A stretch of DNA of 64,000 bases from HyVt-477 sp965224605 (GCA_965224605.1 CBDCZP010000002.1:62001-126000), one strand, 5' to 3'. Shown: positions 24,443-33,461, counted from the first letter of the stretch. A program made the numbers and translations. The notes: a model not told the origin generated them from the sequence alone.

Positions 24443-25723
24443 GTGATACTGTCTAAAAAACCAATAGGGTTATTACAAATAGCCTGTTTTATCTTGCTTG
24501 GGTTTTTTGTCACCTCATCATGGGGAGAGAGCCAAGAAAAGGGTCAATATCAAGAAAAAGCTGTAGAAAAGGAGGAGTGTTTCATCGAGGATGACATGCT
24601 CTGTGTGCCTATTCCTCAACGAAGAACGGATTATGCCAAGGATGAATTACTACTTTTGTTGAATAAAGATGTTCCAGAATCATTGTACAAATCGTTATTA
24701 GTTAAATACGGGCTTGACGCAGTGAGTGAGACGAGTCTGGATAGTCTGGGTGTTGATGTAAAAATAGCGAATACAAAAGGTCAGGACCCACTGGATATTA
24801 GTAAAAAAATCAATCGAATCTATGAAGAGATTGAAGCCGCTACCAATAATACCTATAAGCTTGAAATCAGTGAAACCCAATTATTAGATGAAGATGATTA
24901 TCCTAAATCATTAACCGGTGCTTACAGAGCATTACGATATTCCAGAGGTGAAGGTGTGCTTATTGGGATGATCGATGGCCCCGTTGATAGCCAACATAGT
25001 TCACTCATAAACAGGGTCGAGCAGGTGGATCTTGTTAACATGGTGCAAATAAAGAATAGAAGTAAGGCCAAGCTAGCGCATGGAACGGCTGTTGCGGGAG
25101 TGCTGATCAGCGATAATGCTCAGATTGGTATTGCACCCGCTGCACGCCTCTTTTCAATAGTAGCATTTGAGCATAAACGCCATAAAAACATAGCCACCTT
25201 TTCCAGTAGTTCTGCGTTGATTGCGCAGGCAATTGATCATGCTATTAATCGGAAAGTAGACATATTGAATCTTAGTTTTTCTGGTGGTAAAGACCCTTTA
25301 GTTAGAAAAATGGTACAGAAAGCGATTGACGCGGGGATTATCGTCGTTGCCTCTTGTGGTAACGATGCCAGTGATAAACCTCGCTACCCGGCAGCTATTC
25401 CCGGAGTGATCGCGGTAACAGCAGTTGATCATTTAAAGAGATCTTATACTAAGGCGAATAAAGGTAAATACATTGATGTGGCAGCACCCGGTGTCGGTGT
25501 ATTGACGACAGGACCGGGAGAGAGATATCAATTATCCTCTGGCACTTCATTGGCAGCGGCTAATGTTTCTGGGAGTATGGCTTTATTACTGGCGAAGAAA
25601 AAGAATATAGACAAGGATGTGCTTAGTTATACTGCTACCGACCTAGGCGTTCCAGGGCGCGACACCTCTTATGGTGATGGTTTGATTAATATCCTGAGTG
25701 CTTTGAAATCAATATCTCGTTAG
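24443..25723 (+). CDS. Exported subtilisin-like serine protease (S8 family)
   Basis: A 426-residue S8 peptidase with signal peptide (about 1-28), a prodomain-like region (30-160) and the catalytic domain. The triad is visible: Asp178 in IGMIDGPVD, His213 in AHGTAVAGV, Ser369 in SSGTSLAAAN, with oxyanion Asn307 in SCGNDAS. The GTG start directly abuts the anti-sigma stop, so expression is coupled. A secreted protease in this operon could cleave the anti-sigma periplasmic domain or be an output of the regulon. The stop overlaps the convergent hemF stop (shared TTAG). Confidence 0.92.
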   Translation: MILSKKPIGLLQIACFILLGFFVTSSWGESQEKGQYQEKAVEKEECFIEDDMLCVPIPQRRTDYAKDELLLLLNKDVPESLYKSLLVKYGLDAVSETSLDSLGVDVKIANTKGQDPLDISKKINRIYEEIEAATNNTYKLEISETQLLDEDDYPKSLTGAYRALRYSRGEGVLIGMIDGPVDSQHSSLINRVEQVDLVNMVQIKNRSKAKLAHGTAVAGVLISDNAQIGIAPAARLFSIVAFEHKRHKNIATFSSSSALIAQAIDHAINRKVDILNLSFSGGKDPLVRKMVQKAIDAGIIVVASCGNDASDKPRYPAAIPGVIAVTAVDHLKRSYTKANKGKYIDVAAPGVGVLTTGPGERYQLSSGTSLAAANVSGSMALLLAKKKNIDKDVLSYTATDLGVPGRDTSYGDGLINILSALKSISR

Positions 25724-26634
25724 AGATTTAGCCAATTTCTAGCAACTAGATATCGGCTATACAGTTTCTCTTCTTGGCTTCCAGCTTCCGGTTTCCAGTT
25801 ATATCTCCATTTTACCAAAGGTGGTAGTGACATAAGGATAGACTCTGTTCGTCCGCCAGATTGCAAGCCAAACAACGTCCCACGATCATAAACCAGATTA
25901 AATTCCACATACCGACCGCGACGATAAAGCTGAAAATCTTTCTGTTGTTCTGTATAAGGCGTGTCTCTACGTGCTTTTACAAGAGGTAAATAAGCGGGGA
26001 TATAGTGATCTCCAATGCTTCTGATAAAAGCAAAAGACTGCTCAAAACCTTCCTCAAACAGATCATCAAAAAATAAACCACCAATGCCACGTGGCTCTTG
26101 TCTGTGCTTTAAATAAAAATAATCGTCACACCATTTTTTGTAACGTGGATATATATCTTCACCAAAAGGTTGGCAAGCATCCTGAGCGGTTTGATGCCAA
26201 TGTTTGCAGTCCTCATCAAAACCATAATAAGGGGTGAGATCAAAACCACCCCCAAACCACCAAATGGGGTCTTCTCCTTCTTTCTCAGCAATGAAGAAAC
26301 GTACATTCGCGTGTGAAGTAGGAATAAAAGGGTTATGAGGATGGATAACTAACGACACTCCCATCGCTTGAAAACTACGTCCTGCAAGTTCAGGACGATG
26401 AGCTGTCGCTGACCCCGGCATGTTGTCGCCAAAAACATGGGAGAAGTTAACCCCCGCTTGTTCGAATATTTTTCCGTCCGTGAGTACACGGGTACGTCCG
26501 CCGCCACCGCCATCACGCCGCCAGTCATCTTCAAAGAATCGAGCCTTGCCATCCTCATTCTCAAGGTTTTGGCAAATAGCATCTTGTAGACTAAGCAGAT
26601 AGGATTTAACAGCTTCAATATCAGGTTGGGACAT
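25720..26634 (-). CDS. hemF: Oxygen-dependent coproporphyrinogen III oxidase
   Basis: Oxidatively decarboxylates coproporphyrinogen III to protoporphyrinogen IX using O2, in haem synthesis. The RDGGGGGRTRVL block, the PHNPFIPTSHANVRFF region with its His residues, GGGFDLTPYY, KARRDTPYTEQQKDFQLYRRGRYVEFNLVYDRGT (in pieces) and ESILMSLPP are diagnostic. The 304-residue length is normal. The enzyme implies growth with oxygen. Convergent with the subtilase gene, sharing four bases. Confidence 0.98.
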   Translation of the reverse strand: MSQPDIEAVKSYLLSLQDAICQNLENEDGKARFFEDDWRRDGGGGGRTRVLTDGKIFEQAGVNFSHVFGDNMPGSATAHRPELAGRSFQAMGVSLVIHPHNPFIPTSHANVRFFIAEKEGEDPIWWFGGGFDLTPYYGFDEDCKHWHQTAQDACQPFGEDIYPRYKKWCDDYFYLKHRQEPRGIGGLFFDDLFEEGFEQSFAFIRSIGDHYIPAYLPLVKARRDTPYTEQQKDFQLYRRGRYVEFNLVYDRGTLFGLQSGGRTESILMSLPPLVKWRYNWKPEAGSQEEKLYSRYLVARNWLNL

Positions 26635-26748
26635 GGCAAATGGGAATGGTGGTTGAAATTAACAAGAGCTTAAATGCTATGCACGGTTAGATGCAAGTGT
26701 TTTGCATCTGATATACTAGCGATTCAAAAGAAATTGAGGCAGATCAAA

Positions 26749-27003
26749 GTGGATTCATCTAATCCGGTAGAGCAATTAGCAAAACGGTTATCAACATTAC
26801 TTCCCGGTTCTGTCGATGATATTCGCAAAGATTTCGAAGGAAACTTACGAAGTGGCATAGAAAGCGGTCTGCGCTCAATGAACCTGGTCACTCGTGAAGA
26901 GTTTGAGGTGCAATCCGCAGTGCTACAAAAAACAAGAGAAAAACTAGAGAAACTAGAGAAATTAGTCGGAGAACTTGAAGTTAGTGCTAATATTACGGAC
27001 TAA
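26749..27003 (+). CDS. ubiK: Ubiquinone biosynthesis accessory factor UbiK
   Basis: An 84-residue BMFP-domain protein (formerly YqiC) that helps the UbiJ complex in ubiquinone assembly. The sequence runs from NPVEQLAKRLSTLLPG through LRSMNLVTREEFEVQSAVLQKTREKLEKLEKLV, a C-terminal coiled coil that trimerises. The GTG at 26749 with GAGG nine bases upstream is chosen over an upstream in-frame start at 26674, which would add a Cys/Lys-rich stretch with no family match. Confidence 0.88.
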   Translation: MDSSNPVEQLAKRLSTLLPGSVDDIRKDFEGNLRSGIESGLRSMNLVTREEFEVQSAVLQKTREKLEKLEKLVGELEVSANITD

Positions 27004-27183
27004 GTCTGCAGATTCAGCCTCTACTAGTCTTCTTGCTAGCAAACGTTTAACTACCGAATCTCGTTCCCGTGTCATAGGAAAATAACTCGTTCCCACCCTT
27101 AATCATTTCTCACCTACCTTGATCAAAGCAGGTGTAACCTTTATGCTTTCCTTTGATTTGTTTTAAGTTCACATGGGGCAATA

Positions 27184-30042
27184 ATGAAAATTTTTAAAAT
27201 CCTTTCCATCATCATTACTTTAATTATCATCTTGGTGATAGCCGGTTTGGTGTTCTTCGTTGCTACATTCGATGCCAACCATTACAAACAACAAATCATT
27301 AGCTTGGTTAACAAGCAAACGGGGCGTGAATTATCTATTGATGGCGATTTAAAGCTGGCGGTCTATCCTGACATTGCCATTGAAATGGGGAATACTTCAC
27401 TCTCCAATGCAAGTGGTTTCGCAGGAGATCAGTTTGCCACTATTGGTTCTGCACAGATTTCTGTTGAGGTTTTACCGTTATTAAAAAAAGTCATTAAGGT
27501 GGACGAAATCCGGCTGAATGGGTTAAAGCTTAATTTACACCGTAAAGCGGATGGCTCAACAAACTGGGATGATCTGTCCCAGAAGAAGAAGGAAGATACC
27601 GAAGCAGACAAGCCTCCTGCTAAAATTGTAGAAGAGATGCTAAACAACCTGTCTGTAGCCGGTGTCAGTTTAAAAGATGCAGATATTCATTGGCGTGATG
27701 ATCAATCAGGACAAGACATTCGCCTAGCTCCTGTGAATCTTAAAACAGGGACGTTCAAACCGGGCAAGCCACTTCCTGTTGATTTGTCACTGGTGATGAA
27801 ACAGAAAAACCCGGCTATGACTATTTCGGCGGAAGCCACCACCACGGTTACGTTAAGTGATAATAACCAGCATTTTTCTCTTGCCAACCTTAAACTCCAT
27901 AGCAAAATCACGGGTGCGCAAATTCCTAACGGAGCTTTGGATGCCACTATCAGCGGGAACGTTAACGGTAGTCCGTCTAAAATATCCATTCCTGATCTTA
28001 AATTACTGGCGACCGTGGATGGTGATTTAATACCTGAAGGGAAAATTATCGCTGATCTTAGCGGCAACCTAAACTTCGATGTGAATGCTCAACTGGCTAC
28101 TATTTCTGGCCTTAAACTGGATGCTAAAGTTAACGGAAAACCTTTGGAGGGTGGCAATTTACAAGCCATTGTAACGGGCGACACTCGCTTTAATATGGAG
28201 GCACAGAAACTTTCCATTCCGAATATGGATGTGAATGCCACTTTGTCGGGCGGCTTTGTTAAGGGTGGAACGGCTACCGCTAAGATCACTGGCAATACAC
28301 AGTTTGATTTTGCTAAACAGCTACTAAATATTTCAGGATTGAAGTTGGATGCAACAGCTAATGGTGAGTTATTACAAGGTGGAAAAGTACACTCAAAAAT
28401 AGCCGGAGATTTATCCGTTGATATTGCTAACTCTCATATCAAAATGCCACAAATAGGTATCAATACTCTGCTGGACGGTGGCTTTATTCCTGGCGGAAAA
28501 CTGTCACAACAAGGACAAGGCAGTGTTGATATGAATTGGGCTAACAAACAAGGCGGTGTGAACTTGTCGTCTTTATTGGTCAAGCTCGCTAATCTTGAAC
28601 TAAAGGGCAATCAGGTTCAGTTGCAACCACTGGCTGACAAGCCCGCTGTTTCCGGTCAATTTCAAACCAATACGTTTAACCTGAAACAGGTGCTTAAGAT
28701 GCTAGGCGTTGAGCCTCCTGTGACTAGTAACCCGAACGCTTTATCTCAAGTTCAGGCGCAGTTTTCATTAAAGGCAGATACCGAAAATGCTGACTTGCAG
28801 GCGTTAAAAATCAAGCTGGATAATACTTCAATTACTGGAAAACTGGCGGTGAGGAATTTCGCTGCTCCTAACATCCAGCCTGAATTAAACATTGATCGTA
28901 TCAATGTGGATGACTATCTTGCTCCTGCATCAAAAAATGCTTCTGCTTCGCAAGCATCTGCCTCTAAGGATCAGGAATTATTGCCATTAGAAACCTTACG
29001 CACACTCAATATTGATGGCGGAATCAAGATCGGTTCAATGGTTGTGAATAAATTGAGCTTAAGTGATATCAGCACGCGCATTAAAGCAAAACAAGGACTC
29101 ATTAACATTGATCCTGCCAATGCCAGTTTGTATAAAGGTCAATATAAAGGCCGTATTACGCTAGATGCCAAGCAAGCCACGCCGACTATGAAGATGCGCC
29201 ACGAGCTGGTGGGTTTGCGTTCTGAAGGGCTATTATTTGATTTGTTTCAGGATAAGTATATATCGGGTGGTACCAAGCTAGTCACCGAACTCAGCTCACG
29301 TGGCAACACACTGGATGCTTTGTTACGCAACCTGAACGGCACTACAAGCATTGGCTTTAAAGATGGCACGATTCGTGATTCCAATCTTGCAGAAAAAGTA
29401 TCGCTTGCCGTTAAAGTCTTTGAGAAAAAGAATATAGAAGGCGATAAATCGATTGTTACGTTTACGGGTTTAAGCGGTGATTGGAAAACCACCAATGGGG
29501 TTTTTAAAACAGACAATCTCAGTATGTTGTCACCTTACTTTAACATCTCAGGCACCGGCACCGCAGATGTTGCTAAACAAGTTTTGGATATGAAACTTCG
29601 GATTGGACCGAATAGCGATGTGCATGGGAAAAAGATTTTTGCACCTCTGCATATTTACGGTTCTTTTTCTGATCCAAAATTTAAGTTAGATCTTAAGGGT
29701 CTAATTAAATCACTTGCTCAGGCTGATCTGGATAAAATAAAACGAGATGCTAAAGAAAAACTTGCGGAAGCTAAATTGGAAGCCAAGCAAAAACTTGAAA
29801 CAGAGAAAAAGAAACTACACGATCGGCTAACCGCCGAGAAGGCTGAAAAAGAACAACAGCTCAGGAAAAAGGTTGAAGATGCCAAGGCTAAAGCACTAAG
29901 CAAAGTTGAAGATAAGGTGGGTGGAAAAGTTGCTGACAAGGTGAAAGAACAACTGGGTGATGAATCCTCTAAAGAGAAAATTAAAGATGCTGAAGATAAG
30001 CTAAAAGAGAAGCTGAAAGGTGGTTTGAGAGGGTTGTTTTGA
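27184..30042 (+). CDS. asmA: AsmA-family protein with internal repeats
   Basis: A 952-residue inner-membrane-anchored periplasmic protein. An N-terminal helix (about 5-28) leads to the AsmA N-domain (FDANHYKQQIISLVNKQTGREL, then SIDGDLKLAVYPDIAIEMG). About six ~38-residue repeats occupy 236-462, and the C-terminal AsmA_2-like region (GTTSIGFKDGTIRDSNLA, IGPNSDVHGKKIFAPLHIYGSFSDPKFKLDLKGL, in parts) follows. A Lys/Glu-rich coiled coil (850-945) ends the protein. AsmA-like proteins are thought to carry phospholipids across the periplasm through a long groove. It lies upstream of mutY, as in many gammaproteobacteria. Confidence 0.92.
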   Translation: MKIFKILSIIITLIIILVIAGLVFFVATFDANHYKQQIISLVNKQTGRELSIDGDLKLAVYPDIAIEMGNTSLSNASGFAGDQFATIGSAQISVEVLPLLKKVIKVDEIRLNGLKLNLHRKADGSTNWDDLSQKKKEDTEADKPPAKIVEEMLNNLSVAGVSLKDADIHWRDDQSGQDIRLAPVNLKTGTFKPGKPLPVDLSLVMKQKNPAMTISAEATTTVTLSDNNQHFSLANLKLHSKITGAQIPNGALDATISGNVNGSPSKISIPDLKLLATVDGDLIPEGKIIADLSGNLNFDVNAQLATISGLKLDAKVNGKPLEGGNLQAIVTGDTRFNMEAQKLSIPNMDVNATLSGGFVKGGTATAKITGNTQFDFAKQLLNISGLKLDATANGELLQGGKVHSKIAGDLSVDIANSHIKMPQIGINTLLDGGFIPGGKLSQQGQGSVDMNWANKQGGVNLSSLLVKLANLELKGNQVQLQPLADKPAVSGQFQTNTFNLKQVLKMLGVEPPVTSNPNALSQVQAQFSLKADTENADLQALKIKLDNTSITGKLAVRNFAAPNIQPELNIDRINVDDYLAPASKNASASQASASKDQELLPLETLRTLNIDGGIKIGSMVVNKLSLSDISTRIKAKQGLINIDPANASLYKGQYKGRITLDAKQATPTMKMRHELVGLRSEGLLFDLFQDKYISGGTKLVTELSSRGNTLDALLRNLNGTTSIGFKDGTIRDSNLAEKVSLAVKVFEKKNIEGDKSIVTFTGLSGDWKTTNGVFKTDNLSMLSPYFNISGTGTADVAKQVLDMKLRIGPNSDVHGKKIFAPLHIYGSFSDPKFKLDLKGLIKSLAQADLDKIKRDAKEKLAEAKLEAKQKLETEKKKLHDRLTAEKAEKEQQLRKKVEDAKAKALSKVEDKVGGKVADKVKEQLGDESSKEKIKDAEDKLKEKLKGGLRGLF
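27889..28567 (+). repeat. Six tandem ~38-residue protein repeats within asmA
   Basis: Repeat starts are visible at residues 236, 272, 310, 348, 386 and 424, each opening with a LKL-type strand (LKLHSKITG, LKLLATVDG, LKLDAKVNG, MDVNATLSG, LKLDATANG, IGINTLLDG). A GG/EGG turn and a second strand (DLSGNL, IVTGDT, KITGNT, KIAGDL) follow. Spacing is 36-38 residues. The units are protein-level repeats with diverged DNA. Confidence 0.85.
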
Positions 30043-30077
30043 GCCGTGTTTTTTACACCGTGACATCATCAACCTTG

Positions 30078-30100
30078 GGCGAGCCTGAAGGCTCACTTCC
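30078..30100. repeat. Short REP-like site, apparent empty target of the nested palindromes
   Basis: GGCGAGCC-TGAA-GGCTCACTTCC contains the small hairpin GAGCC/GGCTC. The same outer sequences flank the palindromic elements at 33304 and 56393, interrupted there by about 135 bp. It lies between asmA and mutY. Confidence 0.7.
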
Positions 30101-30115
30101 GACTGTATCCCAATA

Positions 30116-31174
30116 ATGGAAAACAGTTTCGCAAACAAAGTGCTTATCTGGTTTGATCAGCATGGACGCAAAGATTTACCCTGGCAACAAAACTCCTCTG
30201 CCTATAGCACATGGGTTTCTGAAATTATGCTGCAACAAACTCAGGTTGCTACCGTTATCCCTTATTTTCAGAAGTTCATGGTGGCATTTCCTGATGTGAT
30301 TACGCTGGCTAATGCTGATCAAGATCACGTATTACAACATTGGGCTGGTCTTGGTTACTATAGTCGAGCGCGTAATTTACACGCGGCTGCCCAGCAAGTT
30401 CGTGATGAGTTTGAGGGGATAGTTCCAGATTCTCTAGAGGGTCTTGTCGGTCTTTCGGGAATTGGTCGATCTACCGCAGGAGCTATTCTTAGCCTTGCCT
30501 ATCATCAATCTCAGCCTATTTTGGACGGTAATGTAAAACGGGTATTAACACGTTATCACGCACTTTCTGGCTGGACGGGGAAAGCACAAGTTCTAAAAGA
30601 ACTTTGGCTGCTTGCTGAAAAACATCTCCCCTCCAAACTGCCACCAAAACGTAATGCTGATTACACACAAGCCATGATGGATTTAGGGGCAACGCTATGT
30701 ACTCGTAGCAAACCCACTTGTCTGATTTGCCCATTACATGAAAACTGCAAGGCATTAAAACAAGGAAACCCAACCGATTACCCAACTCCCAAGCCTCGCA
30801 AGGTTGTTCCTGATAAATATGCCACTATGTTGTTGGTCATGAATGATAACAACGAGGTGTTGTTAGAAAAACGGCCTTCTCCGGGTATTTGGGGTGGTCT
30901 GTGGAGTTTGCCTCAATTTGAGGATTTGCAAGCTGCCGAGATTTGGTATGAAAAAGCATATAGTGATCCTTTTCATACTTTAGAAGAACTGGATGCGTTC
31001 ACTCATACTTTTAGCCACTTCCGTTTACATGTGCAACCCATTGCAGTAAAACATTCAACACGTACAAAAGGGGTAATGGAAGCAAACGACATCCTCTGGT
31101 ATAACAGTGCCACACATTTTAGTGGCGGATTGCCCGCCCCAATAAAGAAACTATTTAAAAGGATTCAACTATGA
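30116..31174 (+). CDS. mutY: A/G-specific adenine glycosylase MutY
   Basis: Removes adenine mispaired with 8-oxoguanine. It has the HhH-GPD core (STWVSEIMLQQTQVATVIPYF with catalytic Glu, LVGLSGIGRSTAGAILSLAY, LDGNVKRVLTR), the 4Fe-4S loop with cysteine spacing C-X6-C-X2-C-X5-C (CTRSKPTCLICPLHENC), and a C-terminal Nudix-like domain (VLLEKRPSPGIWGGLWSLP). The 352-residue length is normal. ATGA overlap with yggX. Confidence 0.97.
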   Translation: MENSFANKVLIWFDQHGRKDLPWQQNSSAYSTWVSEIMLQQTQVATVIPYFQKFMVAFPDVITLANADQDHVLQHWAGLGYYSRARNLHAAAQQVRDEFEGIVPDSLEGLVGLSGIGRSTAGAILSLAYHQSQPILDGNVKRVLTRYHALSGWTGKAQVLKELWLLAEKHLPSKLPPKRNADYTQAMMDLGATLCTRSKPTCLICPLHENCKALKQGNPTDYPTPKPRKVVPDKYATMLLVMNDNNEVLLEKRPSPGIWGGLWSLPQFEDLQAAEIWYEKAYSDPFHTLEELDAFTHTFSHFRLHVQPIAVKHSTRTKGVMEANDILWYNSATHFSGGLPAPIKKLFKRIQL

Positions 31175-31437
31175 CACGTATGGTTCAATGTATAAAACTG
31201 GGTAAAGAATCGGAAGGCCTGGATCGTCTGACTTATCCTGGAGAACTGGGTAAAAAGATTTTTGAGAATGTATCCAAATCAGCATGGGCTGACTGGGTTA
31301 AACAGCAAACTATTCTCATGAATGAATACCGCTTAAGCCCTGTTAACCCTAAAGACCGTAAATTCCTTGAAGAGGAAATGGATAAGTTTTTCTTTGGGGA
31401 AGGTGCTTCTAAGGTTGATAACTTTGTTCCAAAATAA
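31171..31437 (+). CDS. yggX: Fe(2+)-trafficking / oxidative-damage protection protein YggX
   Basis: An 88-residue protein with the conserved Cys in MVQCIKLGKESEGLDRLTYPG, the KIFENVSKSAWADW block and MNEYRLSPVNPKDRKFLEEEM. It protects iron-sulfur proteins from oxidative damage. The start overlaps the mutY stop in the usual mutY-yggX arrangement. Confidence 0.97.
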   Translation: MTRMVQCIKLGKESEGLDRLTYPGELGKKIFENVSKSAWADWVKQQTILMNEYRLSPVNPKDRKFLEEEMDKFFFGEGASKVDNFVPK

Positions 31438-31488
31438 ACAACAGCATATTTAAACTTGAACTAGACCTGAGCTAGACTTTATAACCCA

Positions 31489-31614
31489 TCTGTTACCCAT
31501 GAAGGCATTGTGCAAAACCTCCGTGCTCCGCTTCGACAGTAGCGCCCTGAGCCTGTCGAAGCGAAGGGTAATTGGCACTTATATTAGATTTCTAAGCTTA
31601 GATGGGTAATCAGG
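31489..31614. repeat. MITE-like repeat, copy 2
   Basis: The right end reads GATGGGTAATCAGG, and the left end is a degraded counterpart (CTGTTACCCAT). The core keeps CTTCGACAG and the GAGCCTGTCGAAG half-hairpin. No target duplication is found. It fills much of the 344-bp gap between yggX and the cytochrome gene; the rest is promoter-like AT-rich sequence. Confidence 0.72.
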
Positions 31615-31781
31615 TACCTCTTGCGTAAGGGCGCAAGGAGTTGCAAGTAGCTCTAATCAAATTCAAGCAAGAAATGAAACAAATTGACCTTAGTCACAAT
31701 AATATAACTAGACTATAGAGAATATAAGCTATTTCTTATATAATCCGAAAAATTCATCTACCTTTCAGTAGGAGCTAGATT

Positions 31782-32798
31782 GTGGCAACACATCCATCAC
31801 ATAAAGATCCCTTTGCAAAGATCGTTCTAATGATCGGATTAGTTCTGATACTTGCAACTGTTTACGTCCTTGTTAAAAACCTTTCTTCTACTATTACCCG
31901 AAATAGTATTGATGGGAAAGTCGATATAGACACACTCGTCGCTAATAACGCCACTATGTTAGAAAGCAAGATTAAAATGATAGAAAGCAAGATTAAACCT
32001 ATCGGTGCAGTGACTACGACTGATGGTTCAGGTGTGGTTGCAGCCGGCCCAGTACGTTCTGGTAAAGAAGTTTACGGCGCTGTTTGTCAAGCTTGTCACT
32101 CAACCGGCGCAGCGGGTGCGCCCAAGATAGATGACAAAGCTGCCTGGAAATCTCGTGTAGCTAAAGGCTTTGATGCCTTAATGGGTGTCGCTATTAAAGG
32201 TAAAGGTGCGATGCCTGCTCGTGGTGGTCGAAATGTATCTGATGCAGAATTGAAAGCAACTATTGCCTACATGACAACAGCGGCAGGTTTCAATATGGAC
32301 ATCCCCAAAGATGAAGCGCCTGCGCCAAAGGCTGTAGAAAAAACGGAAGTAGCTACTTCTGCAGAAGCTTCCACTGAAACCAAGAAAGAGAAAACAGAAG
32401 AGGCGACCGAAACAGTACAAAAATCAGAAACCACGCAAAATAGCTCTACTGCCGCAGCTCCCGCAACTTCAAAGAAACCGGCTATACAGAAACCAACTAC
32501 ACAGAAATCAACTATAGAAACTGCAAAGACCGAGCAGAAACCTGCAATCTCAGGTGAAAAAATTTACAAAGATACTTGTTTTGCATGTCATGCAATGGGT
32601 GTGGCAGGATCGCCTAAAACAGGAGATAAAGCGGTTTGGGAAGCTCGCATCGCTAAAGGGAATGAAACACTTTACACCTCAGCTATCAAAGGCATCCAGA
32701 GCGAAACCGGGGTTATGCCCCCAAAAGGTGGAAAACTTAGTTTGTCTGACGATGAAGTAAAAGCGGCAGTTGATTATATGGTGTCACAAGTAAAGTAA
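31782..32798 (+). CDS. Membrane-anchored dihaem cytochrome c (c5-like)
   Basis: The 338-residue protein has one N-terminal membrane helix (about 13-31), a spacer with a tandem repeat, and two c5-type cytochrome domains. Haem sites are CQACH at 102-106 and CFACH at 266-270, with methionine ligands in KGKGAMPARGG and TGVMPPKGG. A Lys/Glu/Thr-rich linker (180-250) joins the domains. It probably shuttles electrons in the periplasm, held to the inner membrane, for example towards a terminal oxidase. GTG start with AGGAG upstream; monocistronic. Confidence 0.93.
   Translation: MATHPSHKDPFAKIVLMIGLVLILATVYVLVKNLSSTITRNSIDGKVDIDTLVANNATMLESKIKMIESKIKPIGAVTTTDGSGVVAAGPVRSGKEVYGAVCQACHSTGAAGAPKIDDKAAWKSRVAKGFDALMGVAIKGKGAMPARGGRNVSDAELKATIAYMTTAAGFNMDIPKDEAPAPKAVEKTEVATSAEASTETKKEKTEEATETVQKSETTQNSSTAAAPATSKKPAIQKPTTQKSTIETAKTEQKPAISGEKIYKDTCFACHAMGVAGSPKTGDKAVWEARIAKGNETLYTSAIKGIQSETGVMPPKGGKLSLSDDEVKAAVDYMVSQVK
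31956..31997 (+). repeat. 21-bp tandem duplication in the cytochrome gene
   Basis: Two 21-bp units differing at two positions encode MLESKIK and MIESKIK just after the membrane helix. The duplication keeps the frame and lengthens the helical stalk. Confidence 0.88.
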
Positions 32799-32830
32799 CC
32801 GCGTCTACAGCATAGTATAAATAGCATAAT

Positions 32831-32860
32831 AAAAGGCACCTGAAATTAAGGTGCCTTTTA
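32831..32860. terminator. Bidirectional terminator after the cytochrome gene
   Basis: AAAAGGCACCT pairs with AGGTGCCTTTT around loop GAAATTA, with T and A runs on both sides. It serves the cytochrome gene on the plus strand and the convergent lipoprotein gene. Confidence 0.92.
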
Positions 32861-32897
32861 TTTACTTCAAGCTAATTTACTTCTGGTGTATCTGTTA

Positions 32898-33242
32898 TTA
32901 GTTCGGATCATCATAAAAAATATAAGAAGTTGAATAATCGCTAAATTCAAAATAGACTTTTTTCTCACCTTTATCCACGACACCATTTAAATTAGTATCG
33001 TAAATACCATAGCCATATCGATAAGGGCGATCTGCGCCGTTGGATGTACCTGAGGCGGTTGATAGCTTATCTATCTGTAAAAACTTTTTCACTAGCGTAT
33101 TGCCCGCATAGACTTCCAAGACCCCGTTGGTACCTGTCCAATTCTGAATCCCTCTACCAAATTTATTTTGGGTTTCTTGTGTACAGGCAGTCAAGCTCAA
33201 TAAGCTTGCTAAGCTGGCAGTAAGAATAACTTTTTTTAGCAT
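32898..33242 (-). CDS. Small lipoprotein with EF-hand-like motif
   Basis: Not assigned to a named family. The lipoprotein signal is clear (MLKKVILTASLASLLSLTAC). AAGGAG seven bases before the ATG at 33242 fixes this start over a longer frame. The mature part has GTNGVLEVYAGNTLVKKFLQIDKLSTA (in parts), then YDTNLNGVVDKGEKKVYFEF. The DxNxNGxxDxxE spacing there resembles a calcium-binding EF-hand loop. It ends with an aromatic, beta-like stretch. Probably periplasmic, lipid-anchored. Confidence 0.75.
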   Translation of the reverse strand: MLKKVILTASLASLLSLTACTQETQNKFGRGIQNWTGTNGVLEVYAGNTLVKKFLQIDKLSTASGTSNGADRPYRYGYGIYDTNLNGVVDKGEKKVYFEFSDYSTSYIFYDDPN

Positions 33243-33303
33243 TTTATCACTCCTTTTTAAGATTCCTTTTAAAAAGCTCATAGACCTGAATGTTTCTCAG
33301 ATA

Positions 33304-33461
33304 GGCGAGCCTGAAGAGACTGTGCAAGTATTCCTTATGTAGGGTGTGCCGACGAAGGAGGCGCACCATGAATCAACAACTTATGGTGCGCCTCGTACCT
33401 CGGCACACCCTACAAATGAGATTTTTCTTAATACTTGCACAACCTCTGAAGGCTCACTTCC
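33304..33461. repeat. Nested palindromic element, copy A
   Basis: About 158 bp, almost fully palindromic. Outer REP half-site GGCGAGCCTGA and CTGAAGGCTCACTTCC enclose arms GAGACTGTGCAAGTATT and AATACTTGCACAACCTC, then an inner hairpin (TAGGGTGTGCCG facing CGGCACACCCTA). The inner part is in opposite orientation to copy B at 56393 while the outer half-sites match. It occupies the lipoprotein to mltA gap. Confidence 0.88.

Noticed and set aside
27702..28067. Long antisense frame inside asmA
   Set aside because: Antisense shadow of the asmA repeats; hydrophobic by mirror composition, with no start site and no family match.
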